Source: Candidatus Omnitrophota bacterium
GTDB lineage: Bacteria; Omnitrophota; Gorgyraeia; Gygaellales; Profunditerraquicolaceae
Length of the DNA: 12,241 nucleotides
Reading direction: 5' to 3'
Assembly: GCA_028717045.1 (NCBI GenBank)
Contig: JAQUON010000036.1
Location: forward strand, 1 to 12,241
Part shown: one piece after another, positions 5,962 to 12,166 of the stretch
Numbering within the stretch: the stretch's first letter is position 1
How the letters are laid out: each line of letters starts with the position of its first letter
The notes under the pieces: generated by a model
Databases searched by the model: none
Seen by the model: only the letters and a program-made list of their open reading frames with translations
Told to the model about the DNA's origin: nothing
Made by a program: the position numbers and the translations under genes

Positions 5962-7460
5962 TTGCCTCTTATGGCTGCGACAAAAAACCCAATCAACGTA
6001 AACACCGAAATAAACTCAAGCCTCCCCGCCCACATCTGGAAAATATATGTTATTTTCAATGCGGCCGGCATTGCCGGTTGAGTAATCCCGCAGGACAAGC
6101 CCACGTTTGCTGCGGCAGAAGTCGACTCAAAAAGGGAGCTCAAAAACGGATAGCCCAAGAGCATGCCCACAAGCGAACCTATCCCATAGAGCGCTAAGTA
6201 CGCAAGCGTAATAATCAGCGCGGTCCTTGCCTGATGGTCTTCCAAAAACACATCTCTGATATGGTGGAACTTCTGTATGACAATCGACTTATCGGGCAAT
6301 ATTACCCGCTTGATGTCCTGAAAAAGCGCCTTCATCACGACGCCCACCCGCAGCATTTTAATCGCGCCTGTCGTCGAGCAGACTGCGCCGCCTAACGCCA
6401 TAGCAATAATCAGGCCCACTAATGCAAGCTGGCTCCAGTCATTGATGAATTGAGGGGCATAGAGGGTACCATGCCCTGTGCCGGTGTGCCCTGAGATAAA
6501 CTGGTAGAACCCTTTGCGGAAAAGCATGGATGCGTACGGATACGCCTGCATCTGGTTTAATCCGATAGCAACGAGCACAAAAAGCAGGGAGACCGAAAAG
6601 AAAAACGCAACGGTTTCGATATTCTTGGTTATCTCCCGGCGGTTGCCCATCCATATATGGTAATGGAGCCTAAAATTAATGGCGCCTAAGATCATGATCA
6701 CGATAGTGACCATTTCAATGGCTGCGCTGTGGTAATAAAGGATGTTTTGCGACTGGGGCGTAAACCCGCCTGTATCGAACGCGGCCATAAAAATACAAGC
6801 GCCGTGGAAAAAAGCGCTTCCTTTTGGCATGCCTTCGGTTATGCCGACAACGCCTAACACCAAAGTCCCTAAGATAAAATATATGATACTCACCAGCCAG
6901 ATAAAGCGGCTTGTGTTGACTACGTTAGGCAGTATTTTTTCATCGCGCGCTTCTCCGATGTACATCTTGAAGGCACCAGAGGTACCTTTTACCAGCAAGG
7001 AAAGAATAACAATGACTATCCCCTGCCCTCCCACAAACATAATCAGGTGCCTCCAGAAATTATGGCTTAGCGCCAAATGGTCCAGATCCCACACAAGGGT
7101 AAGCCCCGTTGTGGCAAACCCGGACATTGAATCAAAACATGCGTCGAGGAATGAATGCCAGTGCCCGCTTAAAAACATCGGGATTGCGCCCAATACCATT
7201 GCAACCAGCCACGATAAAGACACCACGATCATCCCCTGCATCCAGCTTAAGTCTTTATCGGTATCGCAGAGCTTTATCAAGAGTATCCCGATAATCAGGC
7301 TGATTTGGGCACCAATGCAAAAATCCAGTGCCGGGTTAAACTCATTACACGCTAACCCCAGCACCATGGGCAGGAGCATAACGGTGCCTAAGCCCACAAT
7401 GACCTTGCCTAAATAATATCCAATTGTTCTGGTATCTTCTACGCGTGGTCTCAAAATCAT
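5958..7460 (-). CDS. trkH: TrkH/KtrB-family potassium uptake channel subunit
   Basis: This 500-residue membrane protein conducts K+ (or K+ with Na+) through four M1-P-M2 repeats. All four pore loops are visible: DSMSGFATTGLT (110-121), FMAAFDTGGFT (224-234), LGGAVCSTTGAIK (356-368) and ESTSAAANVGLSCG (445-458). Each keeps its filter glycine. The third loop is unusual, with CSTTGAIK where GSTGGGIK is typical. The C-terminal end has the conserved MWAGRLE (476-482). I chose ATG 7460 (MILRPRVEDTRTIGYYLG), not the longer GTG at 7526, because the 7460 start matches the family and overlaps the stop of the preceding 38-codon ORF as ATGA. It works with the cytosolic RCK proteins encoded upstream in the same operon. 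Confidence 0.96.
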   Translation of the reverse strand: MILRPRVEDTRTIGYYLGKVIVGLGTVMLLPMVLGLACNEFNPALDFCIGAQISLIIGILLIKLCDTDKDLSWMQGMIVVSLSWLVAMVLGAIPMFLSGHWHSFLDACFDSMSGFATTGLTLVWDLDHLALSHNFWRHLIMFVGGQGIVIVILSLLVKGTSGAFKMYIGEARDEKILPNVVNTSRFIWLVSIIYFILGTLVLGVVGITEGMPKGSAFFHGACIFMAAFDTGGFTPQSQNILYYHSAAIEMVTIVIMILGAINFRLHYHIWMGNRREITKNIETVAFFFSVSLLFVLVAIGLNQMQAYPYASMLFRKGFYQFISGHTGTGHGTLYAPQFINDWSQLALVGLIIAMALGGAVCSTTGAIKMLRVGVVMKALFQDIKRVILPDKSIVIQKFHHIRDVFLEDHQARTALIITLAYLALYGIGSLVGMLLGYPFLSSLFESTSAAANVGLSCGITQPAMPAALKITYIFQMWAGRLEFISVFTLIGFFVAAIRGK

Positions 7461-7573
7461 ATTTTTAGCGAAAAAAGTAGGCAGGTAATGAACCCAACGA
7501 GGATTATCAGTAAGGCATACGCGCACTCAACGGCAATGCCTAACGCGATATTGCGTAGTGTGCTTGTTTTCAT
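7457..7573 (-). CDS. 38-residue single-helix membrane protein between trkA and trkH
   Basis: A short ORF fills the space between the second trkA and trkH exactly. Its ATG (7573-7571) starts one base after the trkA TGA, with AGGA about ten bases upstream inside trkA, and its TGA (7459-7457) overlaps the trkH ATG as ATGA. The product begins MKTSTLRN, continues with a hydrophobic helix (IALGIAVECAYALLIILVGF, then ITCLLF) and ends SLKI. The region has to encode something or act as spacer: the longer trkH reading frame through it gives no membrane-like or family-like N-terminus. By analogy, KdpF is a ~29-residue helix stabilising the Kdp potassium pump. A small Trk subunit is my inference; the gene is not named and could be only a coupling device. 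Confidence 0.6.
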   Translation of the reverse strand: MKTSTLRNIALGIAVECAYALLIILVGFITCLLFSLKI

Positions 7574-7574
7574 A

Positions 7575-8237
7575 TCAGAGTTTTCCTAAAAGAACATTCA
7601 ACAGCTGCGACTCGTTGCCGATAAGGGTCATGGCAATAATATCATCGCCGGGTAAAAGCACGGTGTTGCCTTTCGGGACGATGACCTCTTCGCCTCTCAC
7701 GATCGAAACAAAGACTGAGTCCGCCGGCAATTGGACATCTTTAATCTCTTTGTTGACAACGGGGGAATCCTCTGCTAGATCGAACCGCACGATGCTAAGC
7801 TTACCCCTCTTGAAACTCATCAAGTTAACAAAGTCGGAAAAGGACACTTCCTCTTCAACGATCTTGGCGATGATACGCGTAGAATCAACCGGGACATCAA
7901 CGCCTAACTCAGAAAATATCAGTTCGTTGCTGGGGTTATTCACCCGCGCAACGGTGCGCCGGATGTGAAATTTTTCCTTGGCTAATTGGCAGATAATCAG
8001 GTTATCTTCGTCTTCCCCGGTAACCGCCGCAATCACGTCGGCGCGGCGCGTGCCTGCTTCCTCCAGGATAGTGGAATCGCACCCGTCTCCGTTAATCACA
8101 AGGATTTCCAGCTCCTTGGCAATCATCTCACAGATAGAGCGGTCCTTTTCAACAATGCTGACCGTGTGCGTTCCCAGCGTCAGCCGCTTTGCCAAAAAAT
8201 ATCCGACCTTGCCCGCCCCTACAATCACGATATACAT
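7575..8237 (-). CDS. trkA: TrkA/KtrA-type RCK regulatory subunit, second copy
   Basis: A single RCK unit of 220 residues (E. coli TrkA, ~458, has two such units fused). The Rossmann start YIVIVGAGKVG (2-12) has the GxGxxG nucleotide loop, an acidic E30 at the end of the second strand (VSIVEKD) and DVIAAVTGEDEDNL (67-80). Residues ~145-220 form the RCK-C domain (SPVVNKEIKDVQLP, PKGNTVLLPGDDIIAM). Such subunits ring the TrkH channel and gate it in response to ATP/ADP or NAD(H), and sometimes c-di-AMP. I prefer ATG 8237: GAGG lies about 11 bases upstream, while the GTG at 8249 falls inside that site. It begins 21 bases after the first copy and precedes the 38-residue ORF and trkH. Confidence 0.94.
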   Translation of the reverse strand: MYIVIVGAGKVGYFLAKRLTLGTHTVSIVEKDRSICEMIAKELEILVINGDGCDSTILEEAGTRRADVIAAVTGEDEDNLIICQLAKEKFHIRRTVARVNNPSNELIFSELGVDVPVDSTRIIAKIVEEEVSFSDFVNLMSFKRGKLSIVRFDLAEDSPVVNKEIKDVQLPADSVFVSIVRGEEVIVPKGNTVLLPGDDIIAMTLIGNESQLLNVLLGKL

Positions 8238-8258
8238 AGCCCTGTGCACCTCTACCGG

Positions 8259-8903
8259 TTAAAGCTCGAACTTCTCCTTGATTTTCATCAAGCTCTCTAC
8301 CTTGACAACGGCCATCAGGATATCTTTGGCTTTAAGCACCGTATCAAGGCTCGGTATAATAACCCCTTCCAGTTTCCTTATCGCAACTACCAGAAACTCA
8401 TGGGGGATGCTTATCTCTTTTATGGTCTTTCCCGCCCATTCGCCCTTGACTTCGATCTCGATAACGCCTACGTCCTTGCTCTCGATAAGATACGTAGAAA
8501 ACCTACTCTCTACGATCTTATCCCTAATCATGGAAGCGAACAATATAGTGCCGCTTATCACATCCATACCCAGCGCAGAATAGATGTGCGCGCGCTGCGG
8601 GTCATATACGCGGGCGATTACCTTAGGGATCTTAAAGACCTTCTTGGCGACCTGCGAGGAAATTAAGTTTGTATTATCGCCGTTGGTAACTGCACAAAAT
8701 GCATCCGCCTTCTCGATGCCCGCCTGTTTCAACACGTTCACATCAAACCCATTGCCCACCAAAGTTAATCCGTTGAACGTGCTTCCCAGCCGTTCGAACG
8801 ACGCGAGATTCTTGTCTATTATCACTACATCGTGGCCTTCCTGCGACAGAAGCTTGGCCAGCTCAGAACCCACTCTCCCACACCCAATAATAATCGTAAA
8901 CAT
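8259..8903 (-). CDS. trkA: TrkA/KtrA-type RCK regulatory subunit, first copy
   Basis: A 214-residue single RCK protein. Residues 1-125 are the TrkA-N Rossmann domain: TIIIGCGRVGSELAKLL (3-19) with the GxGxxG loop, D30 closing the second strand (VVIIDKN), and ADAFCAVTNGDNTNL (66-80). Residues ~145-205 are TrkA-C (VKGEWAGKTIKEISIP, PSLDTVLKAKDILM). The relatively diverged second copy lies immediately downstream, so the pair probably forms a mixed gating ring equivalent to a two-repeat TrkA; homomeric rings of each are possible. The start ATG 8903 is 12 bases after rplT, with AGGG upstream, so potassium uptake is tied to the ribosomal protein transcript. The exact symbol (trkA, ktrA or ktrC) cannot be settled from sequence. 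Confidence 0.94.
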   Translation of the reverse strand: MFTIIIGCGRVGSELAKLLSQEGHDVVIIDKNLASFERLGSTFNGLTLVGNGFDVNVLKQAGIEKADAFCAVTNGDNTNLISSQVAKKVFKIPKVIARVYDPQRAHIYSALGMDVISGTILFASMIRDKIVESRFSTYLIESKDVGVIEIEVKGEWAGKTIKEISIPHEFLVVAIRKLEGVIIPSLDTVLKAKDILMAVVKVESLMKIKEKFEL

Positions 8904-8915
8904 ACCCCTACCCTG

Positions 8916-9269
8916 TTATCGGACGCTTTTGGCTAATTCGATTATTTTCTGGAATGCCCGGCTATCTTTCACTGCCAGTTCCGCTAACATCTTTCTATTC
9001 AACGCAACCTTGGCTTTTTTCAAGCCCTCCATAAACTGGCTATAGGTAATGCCTTCCTGGCGACAGGCAGCGTTTATGCGCGTAATCCAGAGGCTGCGGA
9101 ATTCGCGTTTTTTTACGCGCCGGTCTCGGTACGCGTATTTCAATGCATGCATCAGGGCCCGACGGGCCTGCTGAAATTGCTTACTCCTGTCACCCCAAAA
9201 ACCTTTTGTCTGTTTTAATACCCTTTTCTTCCTTCTCTTTGTTGCAACACTATGTTTTACCTTCGCCAT
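8916..9269 (-). CDS. rplT: 50S ribosomal protein L20
   Basis: Residue length 117 is standard. The sequence shows the L20 pattern: KHSVATKRRKKRVLKQTKGF near the N-terminus, then QFQQARRALMHALKYAYRDR, RSLWITRINAACRQEGITY, and the LNRKMLAELAVKD region. L20 binds 23S rRNA early in 50S assembly and, in many bacteria, represses its own operon by binding the leader of rpmI. ATG 9269 has an excellent ribosome site (AAGGAGG) eight or so bases upstream, making its translation efficient and partly independent of rpmI. It lies 54 bases after rpmI in the conserved infC-rpmI-rplT order. Confidence 0.99.
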   Translation of the reverse strand: MAKVKHSVATKRRKKRVLKQTKGFWGDRSKQFQQARRALMHALKYAYRDRRVKKREFRSLWITRINAACRQEGITYSQFMEGLKKAKVALNRKMLAELAVKDSRAFQKIIELAKSVR

Positions 9270-9323
9270 ACTTCCTCCTTACACGACAGATATGCGCTCG
9301 CGCACAAGAACAAGATTCTCTCG

Positions 9324-9524
9324 CTATGCATAGGGTAACATGCGCTTTAAAAAACGCCTTGTTTTCCTATCCCCTATTATTCGGGCCTTCCTTAATTTCC
9401 TTAGCCGCTTGGCATCTTTAGACGAAGCCAAATGGCTTTTGCCGCAGGGAAAATATTTAATTTTGCCTTTTTTGGTCAACTTGAATCTCTTTACGACGCC
9501 TTTTTTTGTCTTTAATCCTTTCAT
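9324..9524 (-). CDS. rpmI: 50S ribosomal protein L35
   Basis: This 66-residue basic protein has the L35 signature: LKTKKGVVKRFKLTKKGKIK at the N-terminus, KSHLASSKDAKRLRKLRKA in the middle, and the closing KRMLPYA. It is part of the 50S subunit. The usual start MPKMKTKKG is here MKGLKTKKG. ATG 9524 is preceded by AGAGGA at about five bases; an ATG two codons earlier in another frame overlaps that spacer and is ignored. The 86-base gap from infC can fold and may hold the autoregulatory site. Confidence 0.98.
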   Translation of the reverse strand: MKGLKTKKGVVKRFKLTKKGKIKYFPCGKSHLASSKDAKRLRKLRKARIIGDRKTRRFLKRMLPYA

Positions 9525-9610
9525 ATCATTCCTCTGTGGTAGCGTAGGCCGCCTCTCTTGCCGCAGGAACGCCTACCCCGCTATTATATAGCCGCGTGCG
9601 TGCACCGGCT
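9525..9610 (-). promoter_or_regulatory. Foldable rpmI leader, candidate L20 autoregulation site
   Basis: The infC-rpmI gap contains two possible RNA hairpins. AGCCG/CGGCT lies right after the infC stop. A longer one pairs AGCG-GGG-TAGGC with GCCTA-CGCT (about 9582-9541), with a GGG bulge on one side. The rpmI ribosome site follows at once. L20 binds this position in E. coli, Bacillus and other bacteria using differing structures, so a role in repression is reasonable by context, but I cannot match it to a known L20 leader class. Confidence 0.4.
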
Positions 9611-10129
9611 CTACGTCTTACCGCGCTTGGGCGCAATTACAAAAGACATTATCCTGCCTTCAAGTAAAGGTTCTTTCTCAAGCTGCGCCTCCTGTTGCGT
9701 ATCGCTTATAAACCTCTCTAAGACCTTCTTGCCCAAATCAAGGTGCTCCATCTGTCTGCCCTTAAAGAAAAGTTCCACCTTCACCCGGTCTTTTTTATCT
9801 AGAAACGTAAGGGCCTGCCTGAGCTTCACTTGATAATCGTGGTCATCAATATTAGGCTTCAAACGTATCTCTTTAAGTTGAGACTGGTGCTGGTGTTTCT
9901 TTGCCTCGCGCTCCTTCTTCTCCTGGTCGTATTTGAATTTACTGAAATCGATGATACGGCATACAGGAGGGGCTGCCTGGGGCGCTACTTCAACCAAATC
10001 AAGACCATGCTGTTCAGCAAGCTCAAGCGCTTTTTGAATAGACACCACTCCCAACTGGTTACCTTCGGGGCCCACAAGGCGCACCTCGGGTACGCGGATT
10101 CTTTCATTAATACGAATGAATTTCTTTAT
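9611..10129 (-). CDS. infC: Translation initiation factor IF-3, AUA start
   Basis: IF-3 binds the 30S subunit, keeps subunits apart and checks start codon and initiator tRNA. With the chosen start it has 172 residues. IF3-N shows EVRLVGPEGNQLGVV and the family signature APPVCRIIDFSKFKYDQEKK; a charged linker follows, then IF3-C with KEIRLKPNIDDHDYQVKLR, FFKGRQMEHLDLG and RIMSFVIAPK. The only upstream start of a usual type, GTG 10138, lies inside the ribosome site itself and cannot be used. AAAGGAGG (10145-10138) is correctly spaced, eight bases, from the in-frame ATA 10129-10127. IF-3 genes in many bacteria use AUU, AUA or AUC so that IF-3 represses its own synthesis. It sits 39 bases after thrS. 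Confidence 0.95.
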   Translation of the reverse strand: MKKFIRINERIRVPEVRLVGPEGNQLGVVSIQKALELAEQHGLDLVEVAPQAAPPVCRIIDFSKFKYDQEKKEREAKKHQHQSQLKEIRLKPNIDDHDYQVKLRQALTFLDKKDRVKVELFFKGRQMEHLDLGKKVLERFISDTQQEAQLEKEPLLEGRIMSFVIAPKRGKT

Positions 10130-10145
10130 GTGTACCACCTCCTTT
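10127..10145 (-). promoter_or_regulatory. Ribosome site fixing an ATA start for infC
   Basis: AAAGGAGG at 10145-10138 is followed by eight bases and the codon ATA (10129-10127), in frame with IF-3. The GTG that would otherwise begin the frame overlaps the GGAGG and so is sterically excluded. The layout matches the well-known discrimination mechanism in which IF-3 suppresses initiation at its own rare start codon. Confidence 0.8.
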
Positions 10146-10152
10146 TATTTTC

Positions 10153-10171
10153 TAGGCAGGTTATCTGCCTA
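10153..10171 (-). other. Hairpin at the thrS stop codon
   Basis: Minus-strand TAGGCAG and CTGCCTA form a perfect 7-bp stem around a five-base loop. The first arm begins with the thrS TAG stop itself, and the structure ends about seven bases before the infC ribosome site. No U tract follows, so it is not an intrinsic terminator; mRNA processing or control of infC are possibilities. Confidence 0.4.
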
Positions 10172-11899
10172 TCGCCTTCTCTGCTCTCTGCCGGCGACCT
10201 GTGATTGTATATCGCGGATCAACTCCGTAACTTCCATGGTCTTAGTGTCGCCGCTTCCTTGCCGGCGCACCGATACCGTATTATCCCGCATTTCTTGCTC
10301 TCCAACAACTAAAATAAAAGGGGTCTTTTCTGTTTCTGCCTGCCTGATGCGCTTATTAAGCGTCTCGTTAGTGTCGTTGAGTTCTACCCTCACATCCTGC
10401 GCCTGAAGCGCAGCTTCTACTTTGAGTGCGTATTCCTGGCATGTTGCCTTTACGGGAATAACCACTGCCTGTACAGGCGCTAACCATAATGGGAATGCCC
10501 CCCCATAATGTTCGGTGAGGCAGGCGATAAAACGCTCAATGCTGCCCAGCAGCACGCGGTGCAGCATAATCGGCTGCTGTTGCCGGCCGTCTGAATCGAT
10601 ATATGCAAGCTCAAATCTCTTCGGGAGCGCAAAATCGCACTGAATGGTTGCGCACTGCCACGACCTTTTCATTGCATCCTTTAATTTTATATCGATTTTG
10701 GGGCCGTAGAAAGCGCCTTCCCCGGCATTTACTGTGTATGCAAGCCCTATCTCTTTCAAAGACTCTTCCAGCCCTTCGGTAGCTAACCGCCAATCCTCGT
10801 CGGAGCCAATGTATTTCTCGGGCCTTGTGCTTAACTCAATGTCTAATGATTGAAAGCCAAACACCTTCATGGTGTCAAATACAAACGCAATAATCGCTTT
10901 TATCTCGCTCTTAAGTTGCGAGGGTACGCAAAAGATGTGGGCGTCGTCCTGCGTAAAGCCACGCACCCTCAAAAGGCCGTGCAGGACGCCTGTTTTTTCG
11001 TGCCTGTACACTGTGCCCAGCTCAAATAAGCGCAAAGGCAATTCTTTATAACTTCTTGTTTTCGATTTATAAAGAAGGATGTGGCCGGGGCAATTCATCG
11101 GCTTTAACACAAACTCCCTATCCTCTATCTGGAACGTATACATGTTTTCTTTGTAATAGTCGTAATGCCCGGACTTCTTCCAGAGGGCTGCCTGCATGAT
11201 GTGGGGAGTAATTACCATTTGGTAGCCGCGTTTTGTGTGTTCGTTTTTCTCGAAATCTTCGATTAACCTGCGCACGGTTGAGCCTTTGGGGTAATAGAAT
11301 ACGAGGCCGGCTCCGGCATCCTCGTGGAATACATCAAAAAGCCCAAGCTGCGGCCCGAGCTTGCGGTGATCGCGCTTCTTTGCCTCTTCAAGATTCTTAA
11401 GGTATTCTTCCAACTCTGCCTGGGTCTCAAAACAGGTGCCGTAAATCCTGCGTAGCATCGGGTTAGTTTCAATGCCGTGCCAATACGCGCCTGCTACCGA
11501 TAAAAGCTTAAAGGCTTTTATTTGACCCGTTGTTTGGATGTGCGGGCCGCGGCACAAATCTAGAAAATGCTCGCCGGTTTTATATATCGACACCTTCTCA
11601 TCGGATATTCCCCGAAGCAGGTCAACCTTATAGTCTTCGTGCAGCTTCTTAAATAATGCTTCCGCCTCTTTTTTAGGAAGCTCCTGCCTGAGAAACTGCT
11701 CGTCTTTGCGGATAATCTGCCGCATCTTTTCTTCTATTGCGCCTAAATCATCGTCGGTAAACGGCTCTTTTTTATCAAAATCATAATAAAAGCCGTCTTC
11801 GATAGAAGGCCCGATGCCTAATTTGACCTGCGGCCATAATTCTTTTACGGCCTGGGCCATTATGTGTGAACAGGAATGACGTAATGTATCTAAGTTCAT
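10169..11899 (-). CDS. thrS: Threonine--tRNA ligase without TGS domain
   Basis: Charges tRNA(Thr) in the cytoplasm. At 576 residues it is about 65 shorter than E. coli ThrRS because the N-terminal TGS domain is absent. It begins directly with the editing domain: H8-x3-H12 (HSCSHIMA) and C116-x3-H120 (CRGPH), the residues that remove Ser from Ser-tRNA(Thr). The class II core follows: PMNCPGH with zinc ligand C270, motif 2 VYRHEKTGVLHGLLRVRGFT (297-316), H321 in DDAHIF and H447 in LHRVLLGSIERF, so all three zinc ligands are present. The anticodon-binding domain is from ~470 (APVQAVVIPV). ATG 11899 has GAGGA six bases upstream, so the short start is convincing. It heads the thrS-infC-rpmI-rplT block behind a hairpin-rich leader. 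Confidence 0.97.
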   Translation of the reverse strand: MNLDTLRHSCSHIMAQAVKELWPQVKLGIGPSIEDGFYYDFDKKEPFTDDDLGAIEEKMRQIIRKDEQFLRQELPKKEAEALFKKLHEDYKVDLLRGISDEKVSIYKTGEHFLDLCRGPHIQTTGQIKAFKLLSVAGAYWHGIETNPMLRRIYGTCFETQAELEEYLKNLEEAKKRDHRKLGPQLGLFDVFHEDAGAGLVFYYPKGSTVRRLIEDFEKNEHTKRGYQMVITPHIMQAALWKKSGHYDYYKENMYTFQIEDREFVLKPMNCPGHILLYKSKTRSYKELPLRLFELGTVYRHEKTGVLHGLLRVRGFTQDDAHIFCVPSQLKSEIKAIIAFVFDTMKVFGFQSLDIELSTRPEKYIGSDEDWRLATEGLEESLKEIGLAYTVNAGEGAFYGPKIDIKLKDAMKRSWQCATIQCDFALPKRFELAYIDSDGRQQQPIMLHRVLLGSIERFIACLTEHYGGAFPLWLAPVQAVVIPVKATCQEYALKVEAALQAQDVRVELNDTNETLNKRIRQAETEKTPFILVVGEQEMRDNTVSVRRQGSGDTKTMEVTELIRDIQSQVAGREQRRR

Positions 11900-11924
11900 A
11901 ATTCGTCCTCGTTTTACTTCCGGC

Positions 11925-11954
11925 GAATTACACCGCGCTCTATAACGGTGCTAC
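11925..11954. repeat. Small palindromic repeat, copy B
   Basis: On the plus strand this reads GAATTACACCGCG, eight bases, CGGTGCTAC. It shares both arms with copy A at 12053-12077 (GAATGACACCGCG...CGGTGCTGC), differing mainly in the length of the loop. It lies just upstream of the thrS ribosome site. Confidence 0.5.
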
Positions 11955-11996
11955 AGAAGCAATAATTACGCGGTACGGTTAGGCACTCCGCTCGCT

Positions 11997-12015
11997 ATCC
12001 GCCTTGTCGGCGGAT
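11997..12015. repeat. 7-bp inverted repeat in the thrS leader
   Basis: ATCCGCC and GGCGGAT are perfectly complementary around TTGTC. On the plus strand four T residues start with the last paired base, a weak terminator look, but no plus-strand gene is present to need it. Confidence 0.55.
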
Positions 12016-12024
12016 TTTAACGCT

Positions 12025-12058
12025 TCATTCACTATTATTTTTTCTTATCAGTGAATGA
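12025..12058. repeat. 9-bp inverted repeat in the thrS leader
   Basis: TCATTCACT and AGTGAATGA are perfectly complementary with a 16-base A/T-rich loop. It directly abuts the palindrome of copy A. Confidence 0.55.
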
Positions 12059-12077
12059 CACCGCGAAGCGGTGCTGC
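12053..12077. repeat. Small palindromic repeat, copy A
   Basis: Contains CACCGC-GAA-GCGGTG, a perfect 6-bp stem with a three-base loop, flanked by GAATGA and CTGC. The same flanks recur in copy B at 11925-11954, so this is a repeat family member and not only a chance hairpin. Confidence 0.55.
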
Positions 12078-12133
12078 TTGACTACATTTAGCTCCTCGTC
12101 AGACCTGTATTGTATATCAAGGTATCCTCGGAG

Positions 12134-12166
12134 CCATTTTTTATTTGCGCAGCAAATAAAAAATGG
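12134..12166. repeat. Perfect 15-bp inverted repeat overlapping the tRNA CCA end
   Basis: CCATTTTTTATTTGC and GCAAATAAAAAATGG pair completely around GCA. The arm nearest the tRNA includes the tRNA's own terminal CCA, so in the precursor RNA the 3' end of tRNA-Val is the 5' side of the hairpin. Stem composition is A/T-rich, unlike a standard terminator, although six U residues follow the CCA. Confidence 0.75.

Larger units (their letters stand above)
11900..12133 (-). promoter_or_regulatory. Hairpin-rich leader between tRNA-Val and thrS
   Basis: No protein gene is supported here. In minus-strand RNA order there are an SD-like GAGGAG with ATG directly followed by TAG (12097-12082), a 6-bp hairpin (12073-12059), a 9-bp stem TCATTCACT/AGTGAATGA with a 16-base loop (12058-12025), a 7-bp stem ATCCGCC/GGCGGAT (12015-11997), and a weaker CACCG/CGGTG pair (11950-11931). 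I see no T-box sequence and no strong promoter; TACAAT near 12111 is a weak -10 candidate without a good -35. A role in thrS autoregulation is possible by analogy with the E. coli thrS operator, but unproven. Confidence 0.35.

Noticed and set aside
6742..7416. Plus-strand open frame of 224 codons opposite trkH
   Set aside because: Antisense shadow of a well-supported membrane protein; proline- and serine-rich with no recognisable domain.
7461..7526. GTG start adding 22 residues to TrkH
   Set aside because: The extension is not family-like, has no ribosome site and overlaps the 38-codon ORF; ATG 7460 fits better.
7986..8666. Long plus-strand open frame of 226 codons
   Set aside because: It lies antisense across the two trkA genes, has no family-like sequence and no ribosome site; a shadow of coding on the other strand.
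11900..12133. T-box leader for thrS
   Set aside because: No conserved T-box sequence of the GGGTGGNACCGCG kind and no terminator/antiterminator pair before thrS; the hairpins are otherwise explained.
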